Below the pieces are notes generated by a model that saw nothing but the letters and a program-made list of their open reading frames with translations, searched no databases and had not been told where the DNA came from. A DNA stretch of 64,000 nt. It comes from Peribacillus cavernae. Lineage in GTDB: Bacteria > Bacillota > Bacilli > Bacillales > DSM-1321. The stretch covers positions 1 to 64,000 of the forward strand of contig NZ_RYZZ01000005.1 of NCBI RefSeq assembly GCF_003989135.1, in the 5' to 3' direction. Positions 18,413-27,777 of this stretch are shown piece by piece (the stretch's first letter is position 1; each line of letters starts with the position of its first letter). A program made the position numbers and the translations under genes.

Positions 18413-19088
18413 AACCGTATTCACCTCGTTGCTCATCGCGAACGATTCTTCCATTTTCAATGGCAATTACACGATGTTTCAAATTATTGACAATATCCTT
18501 GTTATGCGTCGCCATAACGATTGTTGTATCCCGCTTATTGATTTCTTCTAGAGTGTTCATAATTTCCCAGGAGGTTTCCGGGTCGAGGTTTCCGGTTGGT
18601 TCATCAGCAATGACCACTTTCGGAGAATTCACGATCGATCGCGCAATCGATACCCGCTGCTGCTCTCCGCCTGAAAGCTCGTCAGGTAGCATGCGGACCT
18701 TATGTTTCAATCCAACTAAATCAAGAACCTCCATGACACGGCGCTTGATCTCGACTGGATGCTTTTCAATAACTTCCATGGCAAATGCCACATTTTCATA
18801 GACTGTCAGTGTGGGAAGCAATTTGAAATCCTGGAATACAACACCGAGATTTCTGCGGAACAAAGGCACCTTCGTATTGCGAATCTTGGAAAGGTTGATG
18901 CCATTGACTGTAATGCTTCCTGTCGTCGGCTTTTCTTCCCTGTACATCATTTTTATAAAAGTAGTTTTCCCGGAACCGCTGGGACCTACAACATAAACGA
19001 ATTCACCTTGCTTGATTTTGACATTAAAACTGTTAACGGCAACTACGCCATTAGGGTATGTTTTACTGACTTCGGACATTTCGATCAT
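18402..19088 (-). CDS. ftsE: cell-division ABC ATPase FtsE
   Basis: A 228-residue ABC ATPase. Walker A GPSGSGKTT is at residues 35-43, the signature LSGGEQQRV lies near residue 138, and Walker B with the catalytic glutamate is in VVIADEPTGNLD. It pairs with FtsX, whose gene it overlaps. The 330-nt region upstream (19089-19415) holds the likely promoter but no gene I can support. Confidence 0.93.
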   Translation of the reverse strand: MIEMSEVSKTYPNGVVAVNSFNVKIKQGEFVYVVGPSGSGKTTFIKMMYREEKPTTGSITVNGINLSKIRNTKVPLFRRNLGVVFQDFKLLPTLTVYENVAFAMEVIEKHPVEIKRRVMEVLDLVGLKHKVRMLPDELSGGEQQRVSIARSIVNSPKVVIADEPTGNLDPETSWEIMNTLEEINKRDTTIVMATHNKDIVNNLKHRVIAIENGRIVRDEQRGEYGYEI

Positions 19089-19415
19089 TAAAAAACCACC
19101 TAATTAGCTTTTAAAAGTTCACATCTCTCAGAACGTCGATCTTAAAAGCTGGATTTCGACATTACTAGACAAAAAGGGCGAAAAAATAGCAGGTTTTTCA
19201 CCCTGTTTAAGTACAGAAACATTATAACATCAAAATTTGTCAAAATAAGATTAATTTTATTACAGTTTCATTTCAACTAGATCAGAAAATTCAGAATAGT
19301 CATGAGGAAAAAGTTTTATTTTTATAAAAAAAAGTCTTCTATATAAATTGAATTAACCGGTTCCAATTTCGGTTAAAGTTTTGTCGTCTGTTTTTCTATT
19401 TTGTCGTCTCTTTTA

Positions 19416-19633
19416 TCATTCAGGTTTAAAAGGTTTATATGTCTTGGTTAGACCTTGAACGATAAACTCACCAAAGTCCTCTAAAATGGCTGACACAGAG
19501 AGACAGGATATTTAGATGCAGTGGAGACCAAAGCCATCGCTTCCTCATTGGGGTATGCTTGAGTTATTAAATATGTTTTGTATCCTAGTCCAGCTTGATC
19601 TAGTAACTGCTTCCATGTCTTATCAACTAAAGT
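19416..19633 (-). pseudogene. heme NO-binding (H-NOX-like) domain fragment
   Basis: One frame reads WKQLLDQAGLGYKTYLITQA then YPNEEAMALVSTASKYPVSL; shifted by one frame it continues as ILEDFGEFIVQGLTKTYKPF and stops at 19416. These blocks, in order, resemble the middle of HNOB (PF07700) heme-NO-binding proteins. The N-terminal segment and everything after the helix are lost, and there is an internal frameshift, so this is a dead fragment between ftsE and cccB. The assignment rests on motif memory and needs a profile search. Confidence 0.6.
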
Positions 19634-19655
19634 ACGATGCGCTGCGAAGCGCATA

Positions 19656-19685
19656 AAAAATGCCGATATAAATATCGGCATTTTT
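19656..19685 (-). terminator. terminator of cccB
   Basis: AAAAATGCCGATA and its complement form an almost continuous hairpin; on the minus strand TTTTTT follows. It lies 64 nt after the cccB stop. Confidence 0.85.
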
Positions 19686-19748
19686 AGCTTGTTCATATTT
19701 TAAATTGTCTTTCAGCGTCTTTCGGACGTTATTCGATCACTCAGGATA

Positions 19749-20093
19749 TTATTTCTTTTGAGCCAGCCAATCAGCTACTTGTGAAGCTTCGTCTCCCTGT
19801 ATTATACCTGCAGGCATTGATCCTTTTCCTTCAGCAATGGTTGTTTCGATTTCGTCTTTAGACAACCGAGATCCTGCATCGCTTAATTTAGGGCCGACTG
19901 CGCCTTCAAGGTTTTGCCCATGACAGCTTGCACAATTGTTTTTGTAGATTTCTGCTGCATCCCCGGCATCTGCGGTCGATGTTTCATTATTATTGTTCGC
20001 CGGCTCTTTATCAGCATTGTCGTCATCACCGCCACCGCAGGCAGCCAGTACAAGTGATGTTCCCATCAATAATGCCAGTAGCTTCTTCTTCAT
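19749..20093 (-). CDS. cccB: lipoprotein cytochrome c-551
   Basis: A 114-residue exported cytochrome. The lipobox LAAC ends at Cys19, a spacer rich in Asp/Asn follows, and the heme site CASCH lies near residue 54-58 with a distal Met in GSMPAG. It is attached to the outer membrane face by lipid and carries electrons to the terminal oxidase. The place between yvjA and ftsE matches B. subtilis cccB. Confidence 0.92.
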   Translation of the reverse strand: MKKKLLALLMGTSLVLAACGGGDDDNADKEPANNNNETSTADAGDAAEIYKNNCASCHGQNLEGAVGPKLSDAGSRLSKDEIETTIAEGKGSMPAGIIQGDEASQVADWLAQKK

Positions 20094-20147
20094 TCAAAAA
20101 ACCTCCTTAAAGCTAATCTTTGAAGATACTTGGATATTATACCATTT

Positions 20148-21011
20148 TCATGCATGTTTAAAACCTTCACCCAAAACCTCTGAAGCATCCATAACGATGA
20201 CAAACGCCCTTGGATCAACGGCTTTCACCAATTGTTTCAATCTGATGAATTCCGACTGGTCAATCACGCACATCAGGATAGGCCGGGTATCATCGGTGTA
20301 TCCTCCAAAACCTGATAACCTCGTTACCCCTCGATCTATCTCATGTATAATAGCATGCCTTACTTCGGGTTCATTATTCGTAATAATCATCGCCATTTTC
20401 GAACGGCCTATGCCAATTTGCACCAAATCGATCGTTTTGCTGGTCACGTATAGCCCAATCAAGGCATACAATCCTCTTTCAATATCAAAGACAACAGCAG
20501 CGCTCAGCACAATCAAGCCATCGATCATCGCCACACATGTGCCAAGCGAAAGGTTCGTATACTTATGAATGATCTGAGCCGCCAAATCCGTGCCGCCAGT
20601 CGATGCTTTTCCTCTGAATACAAGTCCGAGTCCAAGCCCGATACCGATACCGCCGCAGATCGAACCAAGCAAGGCATCGCTTGTCCAAGGTTCCCAATGC
20701 TTTGTCAAAAATACGATGAACGGCAGGAACACTGTGCCAACAAGTGTTTTGGCACCAAACTGCATTCCCAGAAATAGCAGCCCGGCGATAAATAGCGGAA
20801 TATTAAATGCCCACTGCACATAGGCGGGCTCAAGTCCGATCGTTGCATCAAGGATCGTACTGATCCCGCTTACCCCTCCAGAAGCAATCCGATTAGGCAG
20901 TAAAAACACATTAAATGAAACTGCGACGATCGCTGAACCGATCAGCACTATTCCATATTCACTCATCTTTGTTAAGATTGGATGCTTTGGCACCCTGTAT
21001 CTCTTTTTCAT
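20148..21011 (-). CDS. yvjA: YitT-family membrane protein YvjA
   Basis: A 287-residue protein with five or six hydrophobic segments in the first 190 residues (LIGSAIVAVSFNVFLLPNRI, GGVSGIST) and a C-terminal soluble DUF2179 domain (MAMIITNNEPEVRHAIIHEI). The biochemical role of the family is unknown. The ATG at 21011 follows AGAGGAGAT; the open frame goes on to 21155 but includes a stretch unlike the family. Order prfB-yvjA-cccB matches B. subtilis. Confidence 0.82.
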   Translation of the reverse strand: MKKRYRVPKHPILTKMSEYGIVLIGSAIVAVSFNVFLLPNRIASGGVSGISTILDATIGLEPAYVQWAFNIPLFIAGLLFLGMQFGAKTLVGTVFLPFIVFLTKHWEPWTSDALLGSICGGIGIGLGLGLVFRGKASTGGTDLAAQIIHKYTNLSLGTCVAMIDGLIVLSAAVVFDIERGLYALIGLYVTSKTIDLVQIGIGRSKMAMIITNNEPEVRHAIIHEIDRGVTRLSGFGGYTDDTRPILMCVIDQSEFIRLKQLVKAVDPRAFVIVMDASEVLGEGFKHA

Positions 21012-21275
21012 AGAAGATCTCCTCTGGTGTATTGCTACTGTGGAAAAATGAGTTCCAGTCTCTTGTTTCAACGTGTCATAAACAACCCAAAGTAGTATAG
21101 CACCATAAATCATATAGTGTAAATGCCACTTAGATAAAGCATTAAAGCGAAACAATACCCATAAAATATTCTCGTTGCCTCACATGGTTATTTTTTGTAT
21201 GTTTTGTCTGATTTACTCAAAGAAAGGGATTTGGGGTTGTAAAATGGAGAGATAATGATTTTAGAAAAAACAAAT

Positions 21276-21317
21276 GGATAGTCTTTAATAGGAGTCAGAC
21301 CCCTTTAAAGACTATCC
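21276..21317 (-). terminator. terminator of prfB
   Basis: GGATAGTCTTTAA pairs with TTAAAGACTATCC across a 16-nt loop, starting 6 nt past the prfB stop. Confidence 0.8.
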
Positions 21318-21322
21318 TGCTT

Positions 21323-22424
21323 TTAGTTTAACCGTGAACGTAAGTACGCATCGATGAACGGGTCGATATCGCCGTCCATGACTGCCTGCACGTTACCAGT
21401 TTCCGTGCTTGTACGGTGGTCTTTAACCATTGAATAGGGATGGAACACATACGAGCGGATCTGGCTGCCCCAGCCAATCTCCTTTTGCTCACCACGGATT
21501 TCATCCAAATCTGCCTGTTGTTGTTCAATTTCTCTTTGATACAGCTTTGCTTTCAGCATATTCATTGCCTGAGCCCGGTTTTTAATCTGAGAACGCTCAG
21601 ATTGGCAAGTTACCACGACGCCGGTTGGAAGGTGGGTAATCCGGACCGCTGAATCGGTCGTGTTTATATGCTGTCCGCCGGCACCGCTCGCACGGTACGT
21701 ATCAATTTTGAGATCTTCTGTCCGAATGTCGATCTCAATCTCATCATTAAACTCCGGCATGACTTCACAGGACACGAACGAAGTATGGCGGCGGCCTGAA
21801 GAATCAAACGGGGATATACGCACCAAGCGGTGGACACCTTTTTCCGCTTTCAGATACCCGTAGGCATTGTGCCCTTTGAAAAGAAGCGTAACACTTTTGA
21901 TTCCCGCTTCATCGCCAGGAAGGTAATCGAGTGTCTCCACTTTAAACCCCCGCTTCTCTCCCCAGCGGGTATACATACGAAGAAGCATCGAGCCCCAATC
22001 CTGTGACTCGGTACCGCCAGCACCCGGGTGCAGCTCCAATATTGCGCTGTTCTTGTCATACTCCTCGCTCAACAAAAGTTGCAGCTGAAAGTCATTCATC
22101 CTTTGGGAAAGCAGAACGATTTCTTCTTCTAATTCCGCTTGCAGCTCGGCATCGCTTTCTTCCTTTACGAGTTCATACGTTAAATCAAGATTTTCAAACG
22201 TTTCATTCAATTCTGTTAACTGGTCAACCTGTTCTTTCAGCGCATTTGTTTCATTAATGACCGTTTGCGCCTTTTGCTGATCGTTCCAGAAATCGGGATC
22301 CGTCATGACGTTTTCCAGTTCCGCAATTCGGGCTTCCTTCTCTTCTAAGTCAAAGAGACCCCCTAAAGTCAGCTAAAAGCTTAGCTGTTTTTTCAAGTTC
22401 ATTCCTGATATCTGCCAATTCCAT
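21323..22424 (-). CDS. prfB: peptide chain release factor 2 (programmed +1 frameshift)
   Basis: The full protein is 366 residues. A 24-codon first frame starts at ATG 22424 ([20 protein letters not shown]...) and ends at an in-frame TGA; the rest is in the +1 frame from Asp25 (22351). RF2 features are all present: the SPF anticodon-like tripeptide in [11 protein letters not shown] and the catalytic GGQ in [11 protein letters not shown]. It releases peptides at UGA and UAA. Gene callers that ignore the shift report only 327 residues from 22306. It follows secA but a terminator separates them. Confidence 0.95.
22350..22364 (-). promoter_or_regulatory. RF2 autoregulatory frameshift site
   Basis: AGGGGG (22364-22359) lies 3 nt before CTT TGA C (22355-22349). 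The Shine-Dalgarno-like block and the CUU slip codon before UGA are the classical RF2 frameshift signal: low RF2 favours the shift and thus RF2 synthesis. Confidence 0.95.
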
Positions 22425-22607
22425 TTTCTTCACCTCAAAGTATTAGAAAAAATTGCTCATATAATTAGACTATTTTATTTCCCTTATAAAAGTGCAAGTA
22501 TTTTCAATGTAATAAAACTCTGCTGCAACACCGAAAGTGTAGCAACAAAAACCAGGATCTCCGCTGCCAACTTGCAGCCAGCAGCCATTTATCTGATAAA
22601 AAACACG

Positions 22608-22647
22608 AAAAGAGGCGGTAAAACCAGGTGTTCTACCGGACCTCTTT
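22608..22647 (-). terminator. terminator of secA
   Basis: AAAGAGG and GGTA pair with TACC and CCTCTTT with a small internal bulge. It lies between the secA stop and the prfB start, so prfB may have its own promoter. Confidence 0.55.
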
Positions 22648-22670
22648 CGCATGTCCTCTTTCCTTTTTAT

Positions 22671-25187
22671 TTATCCTTCTAAGTGGCCATGACAGTTTTT
22701 GTACTTTTTGCCGCTTCCGCATGGGCAAAGGGCATTACGTCCGACATCGGCTTTTTTGCGGGCAGGCTTTTTCTTAACGGTTTCTCCATCTTCCTTTGGA
22801 TTAACCGCCTGTCCTTTCGCGACTTCCTGGCGTTCAAGGTTATTGCGGATTTCTGCTTTCATGATATACATCGACACTTCGTCTTCAATCGAAGTGATCA
22901 TCGCCTCAAACATCGCAAACCCTTCATGCTGATATTCCTGAAGCGGGTTGATCTGTCCATATGCGCGTAGATGGATACCCTGGCGCAGCTGGTCCATCGC
23001 ATCGATATGGTCCATCCATTTGCTGTCAACAGCACGGAGCACAATTACTTTTTCGAATTCGCGCATTTGCTCATCGGAAAGCTGCTCTTCTTTGGCATCG
23101 TAGTGATCCTTGACCTTTGCCAGGATAAAATCAGCAATTTCCCCGGAATCCTTACCCTTGAGATCCGTTTCGGTAATGTCCCCTTCATTGAGAAGATTTC
23201 CGTTAATATAGTCGATGAGTCCCTGCAGGTTCCAGTTCTCTTCTTCCTCATGCATCGGAGCAAACGAATCGACGCTTCGGCGGACAGAGGAATCAAGCAT
23301 TCTCTCGACAATGCTGCGAAGGTTCTCGCTGTCCAATACCTCGGAACGCTGTTTGTAAATGATTTCGCGCTGCTGACGCAATACATCATCATATTGAAGA
23401 AGCTGTTTACGTGCGTCAAAGTTGTTGCCCTCCACGCGTTTTTGCGCGGATTCAACTGCCCTGGTCACCATCCGGCTTTGAATAGGCTGGGAGTCATCCA
23501 TTCCAAGCCTTGTCATCATCGCCTTCATATTGTCGGAACCAAAACGACGCATCAATTCATCTTCCATGGAAAGGAAGAATTGAGTGACACCCGGGTCTCC
23601 CTGACGCCCGGAACGTCCGCGCAGCTGATTATCGATACGGCGGCTTTCATGGCGTTCTGTACCGATAACGGCAAGTCCGCCAAGCTCTACGACACCTTCG
23701 CCAAGCTTAATATCTGTACCGCGGCCGGCCATGTTCGTCGCAATGGTAATCGAACCCTGTTCACCGGCATGCAAGATGATTTCTGCTTCACGTTCATGGT
23801 TTTTCGCATTTAAAACATCGTGGGGAATGCCTTTTTTCTGAAGATATTTTGAGATGACTTCAGATGTTTCGATTGCCACTGTACCAACAAGCACAGGCTG
23901 TCCTTTTTCATAGCGCTCGGCAATATCCTCGACAACCGCACGGAATTTCCCATCCATGGAAGCATAGATTAAATCAGCTCTATCATCCCGGACTATTTCT
24001 CTGTTAGTCGGAATAACAACTACGTTCATATTATAGATGTTGCGGAATTCTTCTTCTTCCGTTTTCGCTGTACCTGTCATGCCGGAAAGCTTTTCGTACA
24101 TACGGAAGTAGTTCTGGAACGTAATCGTCGCTAACGTCATGCTTTCATTTTGGATATCGAGGCCTTCCTTCGCTTCAATTGCCTGATGCAGCCCGTCACT
24201 GTAACGGCGTCCCTTCATCAAACGGCCTGTGAATTGGTCAACGATAATGATTTCGCCGTCCTGAACTACATAGTCGACATCATTGAACATTGTAACGTGC
24301 GCTTTCAAGGCCTGATTTATATGGTGGTTCAGAGACACATGGCTGATTTCGAACAGGTTCTCAATATGGAAGGCACGTTCAGTTTTGTTGATGCCTTCTT
24401 CAGTCAGCTGCACGCTTTTCGTTTTTTCATCATACGTATAATCCGTTTCTTTCTGCAGCGTGCGTACAAAGGCGTTTGCCTGCATGTAAAGCTGCGTCGA
24501 CTTTTGCGCTGAGCCGGAAATGATCAGCGGTGTACGCGCTTCGTCGATCAAGATCGAGTCAACTTCGTCAATGACGGCAAAATAAAGCGGACGCTGAACC
24601 ATTTGCTCATTATAAAGCACCATGTTATCCCGCAGATAATCAAAGCCAAGCTCATTGTTTGTACTATAGGTGATATCAGCCGCATAGGCTTCCATCTTTT
24701 CTTCCTTGGACATGCTGTTCAAGTTAAGGCCAACCGTCAAGCCAAGGAACTCATAGAGCTTGCCCATTTCAACAGCATCGCGGCTTGCCAGGTATTCGTT
24801 GACGGTGACGACGTGAACACCCTTGCCGGTAATCGCATTTAAATAGACCGGCAGTGTCGAAGTCAATGTTTTACCTTCCCCGGTCTTCATCTCGGAGATG
24901 TTGCCGTCATGAAGCGAAATGCCGCCCATGAGCTGTACATAGAACGGATACAACCCGAGTGCACGCTTTGCGCCTTCGCGAACGACCGCAAAGGCTTCAA
25001 CAAGCAAATCATCAACCGTTTCCCCATTCTGGTAGCGCTGCTTGAATTCTTCCGTTTTGGCACGCAATTCTTCATCCGATAATGCTTCCATTCCGGATGC
25101 CAGTGCCTCTATTTCATCAGAAAGCTTTTGCAGGCGTTTAACCTCACGCTTATTCGGATCAAACACTTTATTTAATATATTAAGCAT
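22671..25187 (-). CDS. secA: preprotein translocase ATPase SecA
   Basis: An 838-residue motor for Sec-dependent export. Walker A KTGEGKT is at residues 101-107, the DEAD-like [15 protein letters not shown] near 208, helicase motifs [14 protein letters not shown] and [10 protein letters not shown] in the second half, and a zinc-binding C-terminus [14 protein letters not shown] for SecB or ribosome contact. Length matches B. subtilis SecA (841). It works at the membrane with SecYEG. Confidence 0.97.
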   Translation of the reverse strand: MLNILNKVFDPNKREVKRLQKLSDEIEALASGMEALSDEELRAKTEEFKQRYQNGETVDDLLVEAFAVVREGAKRALGLYPFYVQLMGGISLHDGNISEMKTGEGKTLTSTLPVYLNAITGKGVHVVTVNEYLASRDAVEMGKLYEFLGLTVGLNLNSMSKEEKMEAYAADITYSTNNELGFDYLRDNMVLYNEQMVQRPLYFAVIDEVDSILIDEARTPLIISGSAQKSTQLYMQANAFVRTLQKETDYTYDEKTKSVQLTEEGINKTERAFHIENLFEISHVSLNHHINQALKAHVTMFNDVDYVVQDGEIIIVDQFTGRLMKGRRYSDGLHQAIEAKEGLDIQNESMTLATITFQNYFRMYEKLSGMTGTAKTEEEEFRNIYNMNVVVIPTNREIVRDDRADLIYASMDGKFRAVVEDIAERYEKGQPVLVGTVAIETSEVISKYLQKKGIPHDVLNAKNHEREAEIILHAGEQGSITIATNMAGRGTDIKLGEGVVELGGLAVIGTERHESRRIDNQLRGRSGRQGDPGVTQFFLSMEDELMRRFGSDNMKAMMTRLGMDDSQPIQSRMVTRAVESAQKRVEGNNFDARKQLLQYDDVLRQQREIIYKQRSEVLDSENLRSIVERMLDSSVRRSVDSFAPMHEEEENWNLQGLIDYINGNLLNEGDITETDLKGKDSGEIADFILAKVKDHYDAKEEQLSDEQMREFEKVIVLRAVDSKWMDHIDAMDQLRQGIHLRAYGQINPLQEYQHEGFAMFEAMITSIEDEVSMYIMKAEIRNNLERQEVAKGQAVNPKEDGETVKKKPARKKADVGRNALCPCGSGKKYKNCHGHLEG

Positions 25188-25566
25188 TCACAAACGCTCC
25201 TCTTAAAAAAATAAACTCACAAATATCTGTCTACAGTCTGCAAAAAAACCAATAATTGCACATCTGCAACTTTAGAGTGTAAATTTATATATATGTGCAT
25301 TCTTAATATTACCATTTCTAATGTATAGGTACAACTTCATCTCACTCGAAGGAAGGCCGGGTTCGACAAACAGGAAAATATCCTGATCGGGATGGATGAT
25401 CTTTAAAAAGACTGTCTATACTGAGTAAGAAGGCACAATTTCTTTAAAGTGATAGATAAATGACTAGTAAAACTGGTAAAATGTAATATAGTACAGAAAT
25501 TATACACATATCGTGTGTTTTGCCGATTCAATTATAATAAAAGAACAGATTCAGGATGTGGTATTG
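25188..25566. other. intergenic between divergent secA and sinR
   Basis: Holds the promoters of both genes. A reverse SinR-type heptamer AAAGAAC is at 25540-25546, 20 nt before sinR. I see no small gene here. Confidence 0.5.
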
Positions 25567-25908
25567 ATGATAGGGGATCGCGTTAAAAAGCTTCGGGAAG
25601 AAAGAAAAATGTCGATGACCGAACTTGCCGATAAAGCCGGCGTAGCTAAATCTTATTTAAGTTCGTTAGAGAGGAATTTACAAACAAACCCTTCCATCCA
25701 ATTTCTCGAAAAGCTTGCAGCCGTGCTGCATGTTCCGATGGATTCCCTTCTGCATAACCAGGTTGATAAAGAAAGCCTTGATGCAGACTGGCTAAAAATT
25801 GTTCAGGAAGCAATGGGTTCAGGAGTCTCCAAAGAAGAATTCCGCGAATTTATTGAATTTAATAAATGGAAATTAAAAAACCAGGAACCTCAAGACAAGG
25901 AGAGCTGA
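25567..25908 (+). CDS. sinR: SinR-like biofilm/motility master repressor
   Basis: A 113-residue XRE-family protein (B. subtilis SinR has 111). Residues 1-65 form the helix-turn-helix domain (ELADKAGVAKSYLSSLERNL), and the C-terminal part (LDADWLKIVQEAMGSGVSKE then EFREFIEFNKWK) is the two-helix SinR dimerisation domain that SinI imitates. It should repress matrix genes at GTTCTYT heptamers. The frame is open from 25513, but the ATG at 25567 gives the family N-terminus MIGDRVK. Unlike in B. subtilis, where sinI precedes sinR, here the sinI-like gene lies downstream and faces it. Confidence 0.85.
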   Translation: MIGDRVKKLREERKMSMTELADKAGVAKSYLSSLERNLQTNPSIQFLEKLAAVLHVPMDSLLHNQVDKESLDADWLKIVQEAMGSGVSKEEFREFIEFNKWKLKNQEPQDKES

Positions 25909-25954
25909 TTTCTCCCTGTTCTAAGGTGTCTCTTTTCTAATCTTATAAAAAAAT

Positions 25955-25999
25955 CCCCTTAAACAGAATGGCCTGCAAGCAAACAGCCAGGTTTAGGGG
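25955..25999. terminator. terminator between convergent sinR and sinI
   Basis: CCCCTTAAAC (25955-25964) pairs with GTTTAGGGG (25991-25999), with one unpaired base. Confidence 0.6.
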
Positions 26000-26123
26000 T
26001 TGACACTATCTAATGAATCCCTTCCCTTTTACACCTTACATCCTCATCCCTTCCTTTTTATCCTGGTACAAGATACAATCTCTTGGAAAAGAGGCTTGCC
26101 AACAAACCTCATTGTTTAAAAGA

Positions 26124-26294
26124 TCACCCTTTTCTTTTTTGATTGTATGTATCCTCGTAGGTTTCGGTCACATCTCTTTGCCGCAGAGGTGATTGAAAGA
26201 ACGCTCTGACTTCTTCTGCATGGATTCCAAGTTCCTTTGCTTGAATAATTAGCTTCAGCCATTCTTGGTCGAGTTCACGATTTACCATTTCCAT
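26124..26294 (-). CDS. sinI: SinI-like antirepressor, 56 residues
   Basis: A short gene easily missed by length filters. AGGAGGATGAAGGGTGATT leads to ATG at 26294, and the product contains RELDQEWLKLIIQAKELGIH followed by AEEVRAFF. This is the SinI helix pair, which also resembles the SinR C-terminal helices (LDADWLKIVQEAMGSGVSKE). SinI binds SinR as a heterodimer and removes it from DNA. Residues 37-56 are charged and probably disordered. It runs toward sinR from the other side. SlrA is the other known member of this fold, so an SlrA-like role is possible. Confidence 0.85.
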   Translation of the reverse strand: MEMVNRELDQEWLKLIIQAKELGIHAEEVRAFFQSPLRQRDVTETYEDTYNQKRKG

Positions 26295-26631
26295 AATCAC
26301 CCTTCATCCTCCTAAAATACCAACGTATTTCAGGTAGTCCAGCCATCATAGTGAGATACCCAACCTTAGACCCGTGACTTTGCGTCCTTATTTTTCAATA
26401 AGTTTGCCTTTTTCTGTTCTTTCTATTAGAAAAGCTTGTGCTATATAGTGATTATAAAAGAAGGATATGGATATTTTTGCTGTTTCTTGTCAGACGAAGA
26501 AAAAAAGATTCGTGATTTATTTACATATTCAGACACCTTTTTGTCAATAGATAGCATTTGCATATTTTAAAGTCAATAAAAGGAGATTTTTGGAAGGGGG
26601 AAATTAGTAGCAATATAGAACCATTCAGAAA
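26295..26631. other. sinI upstream region
   Basis: Contains a SinR-type heptamer GTTCTTT at 26416-26422 and one sequence close to a Spo0A box, TTTGTCAAT at 26540-26548. Both are short matches in A/T-rich DNA and are suggestive only. No gene is seen. Confidence 0.4.
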
Positions 26632-26817
26632 TTACCTATTTCTTTTACCTTCCCCAAATTTATACAGTCCAAACGTCCTATTCATCTTTTCGAAAGCCAT
26701 TGCGTCAAATATTCTCTGATTTGTTAAATCTGAGCCGCAGGTCGGGCACAGCCACTCTCTGCTCTCGGAACTGCTGAAAGAGGGCCTATGGCATTTATAA
26801 CAATTTTTCCGAAACAT
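26632..26817 (-). CDS. small zinc-ribbon protein of unknown function
   Basis: A 61-residue basic protein with two CxxC pairs (CYKC at residues 6-9 and CPTC at 24-27), spaced like a zinc ribbon, and a basic tail. AAAGGAG is well placed before the ATG. I do not recognise the family. Its position behind a dense group of SinR-type heptamers (26940-27134) suggests that it belongs to the SinR regulon. It has no signal peptide. Confidence 0.65.
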   Translation of the reverse strand: MFRKNCYKCHRPSFSSSESREWLCPTCGSDLTNQRIFDAMAFEKMNRTFGLYKFGEGKRNR

Positions 26818-26939
26818 AACATAGACTCCTTTCTACGTTTGAAGAGTACTTTAGACATCTTTTAGGAGAGTACTTACATAAAAATCCGAATATAGAAGAC
26901 TGGATCTTATCAGTCACTTTGAATTTGTTGTTTTCTTTC

Positions 26940-27134
26940 AAGAACAGTTTATTTTTCAAAAGGCTTATTCGTTCTTTTTAAAGAACTTATAAATTGAGTA
27001 TAGTACGGAAATTCGATAATTGGAAAACGCTAAATTGTGCTGTTAGTTCTATAAAAGAGACAATTTTCGTTCTTTATCTAGAATTATCTAGCTTATTCTC
27101 ACTTTTATACTTTTTCGAGAACAAACTGTTCTAT
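26940..27134. promoter_or_regulatory. cluster of SinR-type heptamers
   Basis: The region upstream of the zinc-ribbon gene has AAGAAC at 26940, a perfect palindrome GTTCTTT-TT-AAAGAAC at 26971-26986, GTTCTAT at 27046, GTTCTTT at 27069, and AGAAC-N5-GTTCTAT at 27118-27134. The B. subtilis SinR consensus is GTTCTYT, found singly and as inverted pairs before epsA and tapA. Binding here is inferred. Confidence 0.6.
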
Positions 27135-27246
27135 ATAAGATAGCTAGAGAAAATGAAATGAATGCAGTAAATAATAGAAGGATCTTGTTTAGCGGACAGA
27201 AAAAAAGCCACCGATAAAATTGATATCGAAGACTTTCATTTAGGGA

Positions 27247-27777
27247 CTATGCCAGTACAAACCCGCCGTAAACAAGGGCACCTGCTATTACGTATGCCGG
27301 ATGGACCCTTGCCTTTTCCATCAAAAAGAAACTGATCACACCAATCAAAACCGTCTGCAGCCAGCCCACACTTTCATAAGAAGAAAATAAAAAGTCATAC
27401 GTCATGATACCGAGCAGCACTGCAACAACAGGGCGGACGGCCATCGTCATTCTTTTCACCCGCGGTGACTCCTTATGCTTCATCAACAAGCTGAGCAGGG
27501 CAATCATTAAAATCAGAGAAGGCCCAACTGTAGCGAATTCGGCTACAATCACCCCCAGAATACCGCCCTGCTGATAGCCGATATACCCTGCCATTTTGGT
27601 TGCGATAGGGCCTGGAAGGGAATTTCCCAGGGCCAGAACCTCACTGAACTCGTTCACTGTCAGCCAGCCATACCGGTCTACCACTTCATTTTCAATTAGT
27701 GGAATCGAAGCAGGCCCGCCTCCATAACCGAGAATGCCAGGAATAAAAAATGCCCAGAATATTTGTAGATAGATCAT
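27247..27777 (-). CDS. chromate transporter, second half-protein
   Basis: A 176-residue CHR-family protein with five or six membrane segments. The family motif region FFIPGILGYGGGPASIPLIE and the PGPIATKMAGYIGY block are intact. Short-chain CHR proteins work as pairs that insert in opposite directions. It overlaps its partner by 4 nt. Related to B. subtilis YwrA/YwrB, which expel chromate. Confidence 0.88.
   Translation of the reverse strand: MIYLQIFWAFFIPGILGYGGGPASIPLIENEVVDRYGWLTVNEFSEVLALGNSLPGPIATKMAGYIGYQQGGILGVIVAEFATVGPSLILMIALLSLLMKHKESPRVKRMTMAVRPVVAVLLGIMTYDFLFSSYESVGWLQTVLIGVISFFLMEKARVHPAYVIAGALVYGGFVLA

Noticed and set aside
21323-22306. RF2 as a 327-residue protein starting at 22306
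   Set aside because: The upstream 24-codon frame and CTT TGA frameshift site show that the real start is 22424.
22971-23813. 280-codon plus-strand open frame opposite secA
   Set aside because: It is antisense to a highly conserved part of secA, has no ribosome site and no family features. It is a shadow of SecA codon use.
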